This document shows positions 47,093 through 56,676 of a stretch of 64,000 bases of DNA, one piece after another (the stretch's first letter is position 1; every line of letters starts with the position of its first letter). This stretch comes from Methylobacterium sp. 10 (GTDB taxonomy: Bacteria; Pseudomonadota; Alphaproteobacteria; Rhizobiales; Beijerinckiaceae): NCBI RefSeq assembly GCF_000519085.1, contig NZ_KI912577.1, forward strand, positions 2,836,632 through 2,900,631, read 5' to 3'. Under the pieces are notes generated by a model that made no database searches, was not told where the DNA came from, and was given only the letters and a program-made list of their open reading frames with translations. A program made the position numbers and the translations under genes.

Positions 47093-47107
47093 GCAAGCTC
47101 CGAGCCA
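47093..47107 (-). promoter_or_regulatory. Sigma-54 (RpoN) type promoter of fliK-flgD
   Basis: On the minus strand TGGC is followed after exactly seven bases (TCGGAGC) by TTGC. The -24 part reads TGGCTCG against the consensus TGGCACG. The start site would fall near 47081, leaving an 18-base leader that contains the fliK ribosome site. FlbD, the sigma-54 activator, is encoded 8 kb downstream. A GANTC site lies just upstream (47109-47113). Confidence 0.7.
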
Positions 47108-47331
47108 CGAATCACGCCCGGCAACCCATTGTTCCGACAGACAGTTTTTTCGTCGCCCGTGAATCATGTCAGCTCGACCCGGCGAAATGATCCCTGTCCA
47201 GGCAGGATTTGCCGGGTCCGGCCCGTCGACAGGCGAGACCTGCCGCCCGGCCTGCCTGGAAGTTCCACCTCAGGATCGCTATAGACTCCGCATGTGCGGG
47301 CGCTGCGGCCTGCCGGCGAACCCGTGACGTG

Positions 47332-48489
47332 ATGAACTCCCTCGACCTTCCCAAGGCCCCGCACGAGACGCGCGTCGTCGTCGCCATGTCCGGCGGCGTT
47401 GATTCCTCCGTCGTGGCCGGGCTGCTCAGCCAACAGGGCTACGACGTCGTCGGGATCACGTTGCAGCTCTACGACCATGGGGCGGCGGTCCATCGCAAGG
47501 GCGCCTGCTGCGCCGGCCAGGACATCCACGATGCCCGCCGCGTCGCCGAAACCCTCGGCATCCCGCACTACGTCCTCGATTACGAGGACCGCTTCCGGGA
47601 ATCGGTGATCGACCGTTTCGCCGAGAGCTATCTGGCCGGGGAGACGCCGATCCCCTGCGTCGAGTGCAACCGCTCGATCAAGTTCCGCGATCTGCTCGCC
47701 ACCGCCCGCGACCTCGATGCAGACGTGCTGGCCACCGGCCATTACGTGGCGAGCCGGCCCGTGGAGAACGGCGGCCGAGGGCTTTACCGCGCCCTCGATC
47801 CGGCCCGTGACCAGAGCTACTTTCTCTACGCCACCACGGCCGAGCAGCTCGATTTCCTGCGCTTTCCCCTGGGCGAACTGCCGAAGGACGAGACCCGCCG
47901 CCTCGCCCGCGAGCTCGGCCTCGCCATCGCCGAGAAGGCCGACAGCCAGGACATCTGTTTCGTGCCCCAGGGGCGCTACGCCGACGTCATCGCCAAGCTG
48001 CGGCCGGATGCGGCCCGTGCCGGCGACATCGTCGCCCTCGACGGCCGTGTGCTCGGCCAGCATGAAGGCATCATCCATTACACGGTCGGGCAGCGGAAGG
48101 GTCTTCGCCTCGCCGTCGGCGAGCCGCTCTACGTGATCCGCCTAGAGCCGGCCACCGCCCGCGTGGTGGTCGGCCCGCGTTCCGCCCTGGCCACCAGCCG
48201 CATCCGCCTCGACGACCTGAACTGGCTCGGAATCGTGCCGCCGGGCGGAGTCGTCGACATGCCGGTGGCCGTGCGTGTCCGCTCGACCCGCGAACCGCGC
48301 CCGGCGCATCTGACGCTCGATTCCGGTGGAGCAACCGCCGAGATCGTGCTGGCCACACCGGAGGACGGCGTCTCCCCAGGCCAGGCCTGCGTCATCTACG
48401 CTGATGACGGCCCACGCGCGCGCGTGCTCGGCGGCGGCACCATTCGCCGCATCGACGCGTTGGCAGCGGGAGCGGCGCAAGCGGCCTGA
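47332..48489 (+). CDS. mnmA: tRNA-uridine 2-sulfurtransferase MnmA
   Basis: Makes 2-thiouridine at wobble position 34 of Lys, Glu and Gln tRNAs. 385 aa from the ATG at 47332. PP-loop [18 protein letters not shown], the catalytic cysteines in [12 protein letters not shown] and [11 protein letters not shown], and the tRNA-binding GEHEGI-like segment [18 protein letters not shown] are clear. A CC pair (GACCAG...) near KGACCAGQD belongs to the family. It is divergent from fliK, and a weak ribosome site precedes it. Confidence 0.95.
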   Translation: MNSLDLPKAPHETRVVVAMSGGVDSSVVAGLLSQQGYDVVGITLQLYDHGAAVHRKGACCAGQDIHDARRVAETLGIPHYVLDYEDRFRESVIDRFAESYLAGETPIPCVECNRSIKFRDLLATARDLDADVLATGHYVASRPVENGGRGLYRALDPARDQSYFLYATTAEQLDFLRFPLGELPKDETRRLARELGLAIAEKADSQDICFVPQGRYADVIAKLRPDAARAGDIVALDGRVLGQHEGIIHYTVGQRKGLRLAVGEPLYVIRLEPATARVVVGPRSALATSRIRLDDLNWLGIVPPGGVVDMPVAVRVRSTREPRPAHLTLDSGGATAEIVLATPEDGVSPGQACVIYADDGPRARVLGGGTIRRIDALAAGAAQAA

Positions 48490-48570
48490 AAACCAGGCCG
48501 CCCGTCACAAGCCCCCCGGCTCAACCGCCCGAGACGCCACCCCTTCCCATCTGCAGGACTGAGAGACGAA

Positions 48571-49221
48571 ATGCTGAGCGAGCCGCAGGCCGGTCCGAGC
48601 ACGGCCCTGATGCGCAAGGCCTACGCCCGTTGGGCACCGGTCTACGATGTCGTCTACGACAAGCTCACCGAGCCCGCAGCACGCGACGCGGTGATGGCCG
48701 CCACCGCATGCGGGCCGCGCATCCTGGAGGCCGGCGTCGGCACCGGGTTGTCCCTCGGCTATTATCCGCCCGGCAGCTTCGTCTGCGGCGTCGACCTGTC
48801 CGAGGACATGTTGAAGCGCGCCCGCGCCAAGGTGCTCCGCCGCCGCCTCACCCATGTCCGCGGCCTCCAAGTGATGGACGTGTGCCGCCTCGGCTATGCC
48901 GATGCCAGTTTCGACGCGGTGGTCGCGCAGTTCCTCATCACCCTGGTGCCAGACCCGGAAGCCGCGCTGTCGGAATTCCTCCGCGTAGTGCGGCCGGGCG
49001 GCGAGATCGTGCTCGCCAACCATTTCGGCCAGACCAAGGGGGCGGTCGCCAAGGTCGAGGAGATCGTGGCACCGCTCTGCACCAAGATCGGCTGGTCCTC
49101 GGCCTTCAAATCGACGCGCATCGAGGCCTGGGCGCGGCGCAACGGCGTCGAGTTCATCGGCGTCTCGCCGACCTTCCCCGGTGGTTTCTTCAAGATCCTG
49201 AGGATGCGGAAGCCCGGCTGA
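48571..49221 (+). CDS. SAM-dependent methyltransferase, PmtA-like
   Basis: Class I methyltransferase of 216 aa. The N-terminal phrase YARWAPVYDVVYDKL and the SAM motif ILEAGVGTGLSLGYYP resemble phosphatidylethanolamine N-methyltransferases (PmtA) of Rhodobacter and rhizobia, which build phosphatidylcholine. Later motifs: VCGVDLSEDMLKRAR (acidic loop), FDAVVAQFLITLVPD and RPGGEIVLANHFG. It is followed after 37 bases by a TVP38 membrane protein. The lipid substrate is a family inference only. Confidence 0.7.
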   Translation: MLSEPQAGPSTALMRKAYARWAPVYDVVYDKLTEPAARDAVMAATACGPRILEAGVGTGLSLGYYPPGSFVCGVDLSEDMLKRARAKVLRRRLTHVRGLQVMDVCRLGYADASFDAVVAQFLITLVPDPEAALSEFLRVVRPGGEIVLANHFGQTKGAVAKVEEIVAPLCTKIGWSSAFKSTRIEAWARRNGVEFIGVSPTFPGGFFKILRMRKPG

Positions 49222-49258
49222 ACCTGGCGCGTCGGACCGGGACCAGGGTGCCGGAGCG

Positions 49259-50110
49259 ATGACACGCCCGTCGAACGGCTCCCTGCGCCGCGCCCTGCGG
49301 TGGCTGCCCATCCTCGCCCTGGTGGTCATCTCGCTCGGCGTTCTGGTCTCCGGCGCCTCGCACCTCCTCAGCTTCGACCGCCTGCTGTCCTATCGTGCAT
49401 CGCTGGTGGAAGCGGTGGCCGAAGATCGCCTCCGCGCCATCGGCATCGCCTGCCTGGTCTATATCGGCTGTGTGATCGTCTCCGTGCCGGCCTCGCTGGT
49501 CCTGACGATCCTTTCCGGTTTCCTGTTCGGGGCCACCACGGGCGCCGGCATTGCTCTCGTCTCGGCGACGACGGGGGCGGCCATTGTCTTCTCCATCGGC
49601 CGTGGACCCGTGTCGGAGCTTCTCCTGAACCGCGCCGGGCCGCGCCTCGGCCGCCTCGCCGCTGGATTTCGCGACGATGCCTTCGGCTACATCCTCGTCC
49701 TGAGGCTCCTGCCGATCTTTCCGTTCTGGATGACGAACCTAGCCCCGGCGGCCTTCGGCGTTCCCCTGCGCACCTTCGTGCTGGCTACCTTTCTCGGTCT
49801 CGCCCCCGGCGCTTTCGCCTATGCGGCAGCCGGATCGGCGATCGAGGATGTCGTCGCGGCCAACGAGGCGGCCAAGGCGGCGTGTCTGGCGAGCGGCGCC
49901 GACGCCTGCGACGAGGCCCTGTCCCTGCGGTCTCTGGTCACCGTGAAGACTCTCGCCGGCCTCGGCGGCCTCGCCGCCTTCGCGTTGCTCTCCATCGGGC
50001 TGAGGCGCCGGTTTGCCCGCAAACGCAGCGGTACGTCGCAGATCCCCGTGGCCGGACACTCGACGGCGCGGCAGCCGGAGCGTAACCGTGATGTAAATTC
50101 ATCGCATTAA
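49259..50110 (+). CDS. TVP38/TMEM64 (VTT-domain) membrane protein
   Basis: 283 aa with about six hydrophobic helices. The VTT-domain core is clear: VSVPASLVLTILSGFLFGA, FRDDAFGYILVLRLLPIFP and FWMTNLAPAAFGVPLRTFVL with the following GLAPGAFAYAAAG. Members are DedA-like membrane proteins thought to move lipids or ions. It lies between the PmtA-like gene and a histidine kinase gene, so a role in membrane lipid handling is possible but unproven. The basic C-terminus is cytoplasmic. Confidence 0.85.
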   Translation: MTRPSNGSLRRALRWLPILALVVISLGVLVSGASHLLSFDRLLSYRASLVEAVAEDRLRAIGIACLVYIGCVIVSVPASLVLTILSGFLFGATTGAGIALVSATTGAAIVFSIGRGPVSELLLNRAGPRLGRLAAGFRDDAFGYILVLRLLPIFPFWMTNLAPAAFGVPLRTFVLATFLGLAPGAFAYAAAGSAIEDVVAANEAAKAACLASGADACDEALSLRSLVTVKTLAGLGGLAAFALLSIGLRRRFARKRSGTSQIPVAGHSTARQPERNRDVNSSH

Positions 50111-50139
50111 GACGTAGAGTTGGACGCCGAGAGATCGGA

Positions 50140-51705
50140 ATGACCGCCGCGGGAGGCACTGCGCCGGAGAAACCGGGACGAGCGAAGAAGCCCGGGATGA
50201 GGGATGATTGGGAGCCCGTGATGGACGCGACGCCACGCGCCGGCATGGAATTGCCTGTCCCCGTCAAGGCGGAGGCTCGGCCGGGAATCGGCCGTCATCT
50301 CGGCCTGTCGGGCCGGCTGTTTCTCGTGACCATCGCCTTCGTCGCCCTGGTCGAGATCCTGATCTACGTGCCGACCGTGGCGAACTACCGGCGCATGTGG
50401 CTGTCGGACCGTATCGCCGCCGCTCAGATCGCCGCCCTCGTCCTCGAAGCCTCGCCCGATCAGCATGTCTCGGAAGATCTCGCGCGGCATCTCCTGAAGG
50501 GGGTCGGCGCCAGCGCCATCGCGGTTCGCGGCGAAGGGACGCGCCGCCTCCTCGCCGTGGATGCGATGCCCTCCGAGGTCGCCGGCCTCGTCGACCTGCG
50601 CTCCCATGACTGGATCGCTTCCATCGGGGGGGCATGGCGCACCGTTTTCTCCAAGAGCAAGGGCCCGGTCCGGGTCATCGGCCACGGCCGGGACGGGTTC
50701 GACCTCGTGGAGATCCTCCTCGACGAGGCTCCCCTGCGTGAAGCGCTGATCGACTTCGCCGACCGGCTGCTGCTCTCGTCGCTGGCAATCGCCGCGGCCG
50801 TCGCCGGCCTCGTCTTCCTGATGCTGCAGCGGATCATCGTGCGCCCGGTCCGGCGCCTCGCCCGCAACATCACGGAGTTCGCCGACGATCCCCAGGGGAG
50901 CGACCGCATCATCACGCCGTCGCGCCGGACCGACGAGATCGGTCACGCGGAGGTGGCCCTGGCCCGCATGGAGACGGCGCTGGCCGGCGAGCTTCGCCAG
51001 AAACGACGCCTCGCGGAACTCGGCCTGTCGGTGAGCAAGATCAATCACGAACTGCGCAACCTCCTGACCACGGCGCAGCTCCTCGGGGACCGGCTGGAAT
51101 CCGTGTCCGACCCGGCGGTCGAGCGCATCGCCCCCCGCCTCCTCGCCACCCTTGGCCGGGCGATCCGTTTCTGTGAGGAGACGCTGTCGTATGGGCGGGC
51201 GACGGAGGCCGTGCCGCAACGGCGGAAGGTCGAGCTCGCGCCGATCCTCGCCGAGCAATCCGATCTGTCCAGGCTCGACGGCGCATCAAGGGTGACGATT
51301 CGCGTGGTTTGCGACGAGGATATCGAGGTGGAGGTCGATCCCGACCAGTTCTCGCGGGCGCTCACCAACATCGTGCGCAACGCCGTTCAGGCCATCGGTT
51401 CGGACAAGGCGCGGCTGCTCGATCCAATGATCGAGATTGAGGCCACACGCCACGGTCGGCCGGGGGCGGGCGGGGTGACGATCCTCATCGCGGATAACGG
51501 GCCCGGGCTTCCCGAACGGGCGAGGGCGAACCTGTTCTCGCCGTTCGAGGGCTCGATGCGCTCGGGAGGGACGGGGCTCGGGCTGCCGATCGCCGCCGAA
51601 CTGATCCAGCTTCAGGGCGGCAGTCTTACCCTCGACCCGACGGCGGAGGGGGAGGGCGCCCGCTTCCGGATCGTAATCCCGGATCGTGCGCCGTCCTCGC
51701 TCTGA
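50140..51705 (+). CDS. Orphan sensor histidine kinase
   Basis: 521 aa transmembrane kinase. A long N-terminus (a later start at Met20 is possible), TM1 near 60-79, a periplasmic sensor of about 125 residues, TM2 near 210-229, then a HAMP (RIIVRPVRRLARNITEFADD) and dimerisation helix with the phospho-acceptor His303 in SKINHELRN. The ATP-binding N and G boxes follow (LTNIVRNAVQAI; IADNGPGLPE; GGTGLGLPIA). No response regulator gene lies beside it, so its partner is elsewhere. The stop is 2 bases from the convergent bioB stop. Confidence 0.9.
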   Translation: MTAAGGTAPEKPGRAKKPGMRDDWEPVMDATPRAGMELPVPVKAEARPGIGRHLGLSGRLFLVTIAFVALVEILIYVPTVANYRRMWLSDRIAAAQIAALVLEASPDQHVSEDLARHLLKGVGASAIAVRGEGTRRLLAVDAMPSEVAGLVDLRSHDWIASIGGAWRTVFSKSKGPVRVIGHGRDGFDLVEILLDEAPLREALIDFADRLLLSSLAIAAAVAGLVFLMLQRIIVRPVRRLARNITEFADDPQGSDRIITPSRRTDEIGHAEVALARMETALAGELRQKRRLAELGLSVSKINHELRNLLTTAQLLGDRLESVSDPAVERIAPRLLATLGRAIRFCEETLSYGRATEAVPQRRKVELAPILAEQSDLSRLDGASRVTIRVVCDEDIEVEVDPDQFSRALTNIVRNAVQAIGSDKARLLDPMIEIEATRHGRPGAGGVTILIADNGPGLPERARANLFSPFEGSMRSGGTGLGLPIAAELIQLQGGSLTLDPTAEGEGARFRIVIPDRAPSSL

Positions 51706-51707
51706 AC

Positions 51708-52727
51708 CTATTCGGCTGCCGCCAGGATCAGCCCCGGCACGGTAATGCCGATGTCGCGGAGCAGCTCCGCATCGGCATCGGTCTCGTTGTTGGCCGTGGT
51801 GAGTAGGCGCTCACCGTAGAAGATCGAGTTCGCGCCGGCCAGGAAGCACAGAATCTGCGCTTCGCGGGTGAGACCCTTGCGGCCGGCGCTGAGGCGCACG
51901 CGCGCCTTCGGCATGACGATGCGGGCCGTGGCGCACATCCGTACGAGATCGAGCGGATCCACGGGTGGCCGGCCTTCGAGGGGGGTGCCCTCCACGGCCA
52001 CCAGTGCGTTGATCGGAACGCTCTCGGGATGGGGGGCGTGGTTGGCGAGCACTTGGAGCATCGCCGCCCGGTCCTGCACGCCCTCGCCCATGCCGACGAT
52101 GCCGCCGCAGCAGACGCCGATCCCGGCATCGCGCACGTTCTGAAGGGTGTTCAGGCGGTCCTCGTAGGTCCGCGTCGAGATGATGTCGCCGTAGAAATCG
52201 GGGCCGGTATCGAGGTTGTGATTGTAGGAGGTCAGCCCGGCCTCGGCGAGGCGGCCCGCCTGGGACGGGGTCAGCATGCCGAGCGTGACGCAGGCCTCCA
52301 TCCCAAGACCGCGGACGCCGCGCACCATGGAGAGGACCGCATCGAATTCCGGCCCGTCCTTGGGCTGGCGCCAGGCAGCGCCCATGCAGAAACGGTGGGC
52401 GCCAGCGGCTTTCGCGGCGGCGGCCTCCTTCAGGACCTTGTCCACGGGCATCAGACGCTCGCGCGGCAGGCCGGTGCCCTTGTGATGCGCCGATTGCGGG
52501 CAATAGGCGCAATCCTCGGGGCAGGCGCCGGTCTTGATCGACAGCAGGGCGGCGCGCTGGATGTCGGCCGGGTCGTTATGTGCGCGGTGAACCTGTGCTG
52601 CCCGGAACACGAGGTCGAGGAGCGGCAGGTCGTGGATCGCCTGGATCTCCGCCACGGACCAATCGTGTCGGATCGCGGGGATCTCGGTGGCGGGAAAAGG
52701 GGCGAGGGGGGCCACGGTCTCGGTCAT
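51708..52727 (-). CDS. bioB: Biotin synthase
   Basis: Radical-SAM enzyme that inserts sulfur into dethiobiotin. 339 aa from ATG 52727; a Met three codons earlier is possible. The radical [4Fe-4S] cluster cysteines are in [17 protein letters not shown] (Cys69, Cys73, Cys76). Other conserved parts: [44 protein letters not shown], and the [2Fe-2S] Arg/Cys region [15 protein letters not shown]. There is no bio operon neighbour here. It converges on the histidine kinase gene. Confidence 0.96.
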   Translation of the reverse strand: MTETVAPLAPFPATEIPAIRHDWSVAEIQAIHDLPLLDLVFRAAQVHRAHNDPADIQRAALLSIKTGACPEDCAYCPQSAHHKGTGLPRERLMPVDKVLKEAAAAKAAGAHRFCMGAAWRQPKDGPEFDAVLSMVRGVRGLGMEACVTLGMLTPSQAGRLAEAGLTSYNHNLDTGPDFYGDIISTRTYEDRLNTLQNVRDAGIGVCCGGIVGMGEGVQDRAAMLQVLANHAPHPESVPINALVAVEGTPLEGRPPVDPLDLVRMCATARIVMPKARVRLSAGRKGLTREAQILCFLAGANSIFYGERLLTTANNETDADAELLRDIGITVPGLILAAAE

Positions 52728-52819
52728 GGCCCCCATGAGGCGAATCTTCGCCGGAAAATCAAGCCGGGCCGGCCGCATGCCCCGATGCATTTCCCTTCAG
52801 ACCGGCCAGAATCGGCTCC

Positions 52820-53812
52820 TCACGCCGTCTTGCCGCGCAAGCCCGACAGGCCCGACCAGAGGGGCGCAATAAGGTAGCTGGTGATCGGAATCAGCGCACC
52901 GCCGACCACGAGACCGACGAGCCCGGAGCCGATGGCGGTGACGATCCATTCGACGATGGCCCCGATCGGCGGAACCAGCTTCGCACTGGCGGCAGCGGCT
53001 TCGTGGATCGCGTGGGCGACCTGGGGCAGGCCGTATCCTTCGAGGCCGTGGACGAGGATGCCGCCGCCGACCCAGATCATCGCGGCGGTGCCGACCACGG
53101 CCAGGATTTGCAGGAAGACCGGCATGCCCTTGACCAACGCGCGGCCGAAACCGCGGATTGCGCTGCCGAACACGGAAGCCGAGGTGTTCTTCGCCATCGC
53201 GACCCCGGCATCGTCCGCCTTCACGATCAGCGCGACCCCGCCATAGACGAAGACCGTGATGCCGATGGCGACGACCGCCAGCACGATCGCCTTCGTCCAG
53301 ATGCTGCCTTCGGGAAGGGAGGCCAGGGAGATCGCCATGATCTCGGCGGACAGGATGAAATCCGTCTTGATCGCGCTCGAGACCTTGCGCGCTTCCAAAG
53401 CCTGGCCGTCCCCGGCATCGGCATCGAGCTTGGCCTCGTGCGCATGAGCCTTGTGCGGGAACAGCGCCTCGTAGACCTTCTCGGTACCCTCGTAGCAGAG
53501 ATACGCCCCGCCGAGCATCAGCAGCGGGGTGATCGCCCACGGGGCGAAGGCCTGGAGCAGCAGGGCCGCCGGCAGCAGGAACAGCATCTTGTTGCGCAGC
53601 GAACCGATGGCGATCTTGCCCACGATCGGCAATTCGCGCTCGGCCGCGAAGCCCACGACGTAGCGCGGCGTCACGGCGGCGTCGTCGATGATGACGCCTG
53701 CCGCCTTCGCACCGGCCTTGGCGGCTTGCCCGGCGACGTCGTCGAGGGACGCGGCCGCGACCTTGGCCAGTCCCGCGATATCGTCGAGGAGGGCGATCAG
53801 TCCGATGCTCAA
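52820..53812 (-). CDS. DUF808 family membrane protein (YedI-like)
   Basis: 330 aa inner-membrane protein. The start MSIGLIALLDDIAGLAKVAA and the block KAAGVIIDDAAVTPRYVVGF are diagnostic of DUF808; five to six hydrophobic helices follow (LFLLPAALLLQAFAPWAITP; IVLAVVAIGITVFVYGGVAL). The length is normal. Function is unknown in all organisms. It is monocistronic, between bioB and the FAH-family gene. Confidence 0.88.
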   Translation of the reverse strand: MSIGLIALLDDIAGLAKVAAASLDDVAGQAAKAGAKAAGVIIDDAAVTPRYVVGFAAERELPIVGKIAIGSLRNKMLFLLPAALLLQAFAPWAITPLLMLGGAYLCYEGTEKVYEALFPHKAHAHEAKLDADAGDGQALEARKVSSAIKTDFILSAEIMAISLASLPEGSIWTKAIVLAVVAIGITVFVYGGVALIVKADDAGVAMAKNTSASVFGSAIRGFGRALVKGMPVFLQILAVVGTAAMIWVGGGILVHGLEGYGLPQVAHAIHEAAAASAKLVPPIGAIVEWIVTAIGSGLVGLVVGGALIPITSYLIAPLWSGLSGLRGKTA

Positions 53813-53921
53813 GGTTAGGTCCTTCCAACTGCCATGGGCCGAGCCGTGCGACGCAGTTTACCGGCCAAGCTGCCTCTAGCAGAGGAGACGAGCGAGGAGG
53901 GATTTCGATCCCCGCCCCGTC

Positions 53922-54806
53922 TCAATGAGTCGGTTCGCCTGCCGCGACCTTCGCCGTCCAGTCGTCGAAGGCGACGATCTCCTGGCGCTGCTCGCCGAGC
54001 CCGGTGATGCCGAGGGTCACAACGTCCCCGTTCTTGAGGAAGCGGGGGGGCTTCTGCGCCATCCCGACACCGGGGGGCGTGCCCGTGGTGATGACGTCGC
54101 CAGGCTCCAGCATCATGAAATGCGAGAGGTAGGCGACGATCTGAGCGACGCCGAAGATCATCGTCGCTGTCGAGCCCGACTGCATCCGCTCGCCATTCAC
54201 GTCGAGCCACAGGTCGAGGGCGGACGGGTCGGGGATCTCGTCTAGGGTCACGAGCCACGGTCCGAGGGGGCCGAAGGTTGGGCAGCCCTTGCCCTTGGTC
54301 CATGTCCCGCCGCGCTCCAGTTGAAACTCGCGCTCGGAGACGTCGTTGCAGAGGCACAGGCCCGCCACATAGGACAGGGCTTCGTTGGCATGGACGTAGG
54401 ATGCCCGTGCGCCGATGACGATGGCGAGTTCCACCTCCCAATCCGTCTTGGCCGACCCTTTCGGCAGGATGACGCGGTCGTTGGGGCCGCAGATGCAGGA
54501 GGGCGCCTTGTTGAAGACGATGGGCTCGGACGGGATGTCGGCGCCGATCTCCGTCGCGTGGTCGGAATAGTTCAATCCGATCGCGATGAAGTTGCGGGTG
54601 CCGCCGACGCACGGCCCGAGTCGCGTCTCGGCGGGCAGGAGCGGCAGCGTTTCGGGATCGATGGAGCGCAGGCGCTCCAATGACGTGGTGGCGAGGGCCG
54701 CCCCGGAAATATCGCGCAGGATGCCCGATAGATCGCGCAACCCGCCCTTCGCATCGATCAAGCCGGGCTTCTCGTCGCCCACGTCTCCGTAACGCACCAG
54801 TTTCAT
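53922..54806 (-). CDS. Fumarylacetoacetate hydrolase family protein
   Basis: 294 aa from ATG 54806 (GGAG 9 bases upstream). FAH-fold hydrolase/isomerase/decarboxylase: short N-terminal part MKLVRYGDVGDEKPGLID, then FIAIGLNYSDHATEIG, the metal-binding Glu/Asp residues in DWEVELAIVIG and CNDVSEREFQ, GKGCPTFGPLGPWLV, and the C-terminal TTGTPPGVGMAQKPP. It resembles the 2-keto-4-pentenoate hydratase/ureidoglycolate lyase-like subgroup; the exact substrate cannot be set. A long AT-rich spacer lies upstream. Confidence 0.88.
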   Translation of the reverse strand: MKLVRYGDVGDEKPGLIDAKGGLRDLSGILRDISGAALATTSLERLRSIDPETLPLLPAETRLGPCVGGTRNFIAIGLNYSDHATEIGADIPSEPIVFNKAPSCICGPNDRVILPKGSAKTDWEVELAIVIGARASYVHANEALSYVAGLCLCNDVSEREFQLERGGTWTKGKGCPTFGPLGPWLVTLDEIPDPSALDLWLDVNGERMQSGSTATMIFGVAQIVAYLSHFMMLEPGDVITTGTPPGVGMAQKPPRFLKNGDVVTLGITGLGEQRQEIVAFDDWTAKVAAGEPTH

Positions 54807-55196
54807 CGGTTCTCGCTCCGCTTCGATCAGTTGGCTGGCGAAGACATCGGTCCCTCCACCGCCCCTGGCAAGGTGTCGATGCCGGACAGGAGCATGTTGC
54901 ATAATTCATACATGGGCTCGGGAATGCGGCGGAACACGCATTTTCGTGCCGATTATACCATGTGTAAATCGGACAGTTTAGATGTGAACCACTCCCTCCG
55001 ATGCCTCTCGACGACCCAGGCCGACAAGATGACCCGATATGTTCCCAAAGTATATTTCGGATTATGAAATGATTAAGACTTCACCACACATGGATTGCAT
55101 AGACCGACCAAGAAAGGCACTCTTCTGCTCAAGATGCGAGCCGGGGATCACGCCGCGGTAAATCCGAGCATCGCAAGCAAGGGTCGGAAGCAGGAC
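54807..55196. other. 390-base spacer between the FAH and FadL-like genes
   Basis: Divergent promoter region. The part about 54895-55085 is AT-rich. A TATACC at about 54954 could be a -10 for the porin gene, with only GGAACA at -35. No gene, repeat shared with the window, RNA or terminator was recognised. Confidence 0.45.
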
Positions 55197-56519
55197 ATGG
55201 CCATGACGATTCGCAACGCGGCTCTGGCGGGACTCTCCGCCGCTGTCCTGGCCATGACGGCGGGTGAAGCCCTCGCCGGCGCGTTCGGCATCCGCGAACA
55301 GAGCACCCTCGCGCAAGGTCAGGCTTTCGCAGGCGCCGCGTCCGGCTCCGGCGGCGTCTCGTCGATGTTCTGGAACCCGGCCACGATCACCATGAGCCCC
55401 GGCTGGGTCAGCGAGCAGAATCTCAGCTTCATCAATCTCTCCTCCAAGATCACCCCCACCGACGGCACCTCCCCGTTATTCGCGCCGCTGGGCGGCAGCG
55501 GCGACATCGGCCAGGGGGCCGTGATCCCGGCCGGCGCCACCTCCTACCAGCTCACCGACCGGCTCTGGATCGGCATCCAGACCGGCGCACCGTTCGGCCT
55601 CGTCACCAAGCCTCGGGACGACTGGGCCGGTGCGGTCTATGGACGGTCGAGCCGCATCTTCTCGCTTTCGTTCAACCCGACCATCGGCTTCAAGGTCAAC
55701 GAGTGGCTCTCGGTCGCCGCGGGGCCGAACATCGAGTATTTCCGCCTGACCCTGCGCCAGGCCTTCCCGCTCTCGTTCAGCCCGCTCATCGCCCCCAACG
55801 CGTCGCTCAAGGGAGAATCCTGGGGCATCGGATTCACGGCGGGCGTGCTCATCACACCCTGGGCCGGCACGGCGTTGGGCGTCGGCTATCGCTCCTCCGT
55901 GCATCACGACATCGAAGGCGCCTTCATATTACCGGGGCCGGCCGCTTTCCTGAGCCAGCAGGTCACCGCCAACCTCAACACCCCGGAGAAGCTGAGTGTC
56001 GGCCTGACCCAAGCCGTCAGTCCGGTCGCCCGTGTCAATCTCGGTTTCGAGTGGGACAACTGGTCGAGGCTCGGCGATGTCGGCATCGTCGGCCGCACCA
56101 CCGGCGGCATCGCGACCACGCTGCCCCTGAACTACAAGGACGGCTACACCTATTCCGTCGGTGGCGAGTACGATTGGTCGCCCGCCCTGACGGTCCGGGC
56201 CGGCCTCGCCTACGAGCAATCTCCCATCGACTTCTCGAACCGCTCGGTGAGGCTGCCCGACAGCGACCGCTTCAACGTCTCCCTCGGAGGCAGTTATCGC
56301 TGGAGCGAGACGCTGACCCTGAACATCGCCTATTCCCACCTCTTCCTGGTGGGCGATTCGAAGCTCCTGGCCGGGCCGGGCCGCGACTACAATTTTCGCA
56401 ATATCTCCCTCGCTGCCGATACGAGCGGCAGCGCGGACATCGTCTCGGTGGGCTTCCGCTACGTCTTCGGCGCCCCGGCAGCGCCGATCGCTTCCGCGCC
56501 GCTGGTGCGGAAGTTCTGA
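55197..56519 (+). CDS. FadL-family outer-membrane transporter (OMPP1)
   Basis: Long-chain fatty acid or hydrophobic-compound channel. 440 aa from the ATG at 55197. Signal peptide LSAAVLAMTAGEALA, cleavage near residue 27; the mature N-terminus GAFGIREQSTLAQGQAFAGA is the FadL hatch signature with the NPAT motif (FWNPATITM) shortly after. Many amphipathic beta strands follow, ending with an aromatic residue (RKF). It could feed hydrophobic substrates for PHA or lipid metabolism, but the ligand is unknown. A hairpin follows the stop. Confidence 0.87.
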   Translation: MAMTIRNAALAGLSAAVLAMTAGEALAGAFGIREQSTLAQGQAFAGAASGSGGVSSMFWNPATITMSPGWVSEQNLSFINLSSKITPTDGTSPLFAPLGGSGDIGQGAVIPAGATSYQLTDRLWIGIQTGAPFGLVTKPRDDWAGAVYGRSSRIFSLSFNPTIGFKVNEWLSVAAGPNIEYFRLTLRQAFPLSFSPLIAPNASLKGESWGIGFTAGVLITPWAGTALGVGYRSSVHHDIEGAFILPGPAAFLSQQVTANLNTPEKLSVGLTQAVSPVARVNLGFEWDNWSRLGDVGIVGRTTGGIATTLPLNYKDGYTYSVGGEYDWSPALTVRAGLAYEQSPIDFSNRSVRLPDSDRFNVSLGGSYRWSETLTLNIAYSHLFLVGDSKLLAGPGRDYNFRNISLAADTSGSADIVSVGFRYVFGAPAAPIASAPLVRKF

Positions 56520-56532
56520 GTGCACTCTTGCG

Positions 56533-56566
56533 CGAAACGGAGGCCTCCTTCGAGGCCTCCGTTTCG
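56533..56566. terminator. Hairpin between convergent fadL-like gene and phaC
   Basis: A 15-bp perfect stem (CGAAACGGAGGCCTC / GAGGCCTCCGTTTCG) with loop CTTC, 14 bases after the porin stop. There is no long T run, so it is a probable terminator or mRNA-end stabiliser. Confidence 0.65.
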
Positions 56567-56676
56567 CTCCGACACCTCAAGATGAGGTGATGCGGATCCG
56601 AAAACGCAGTCTAACAAACGTCAGTCGGCCGCAGAGGCCACCGACAGTCCCGTTGCCGGCTCGGCCATTCAACCGA

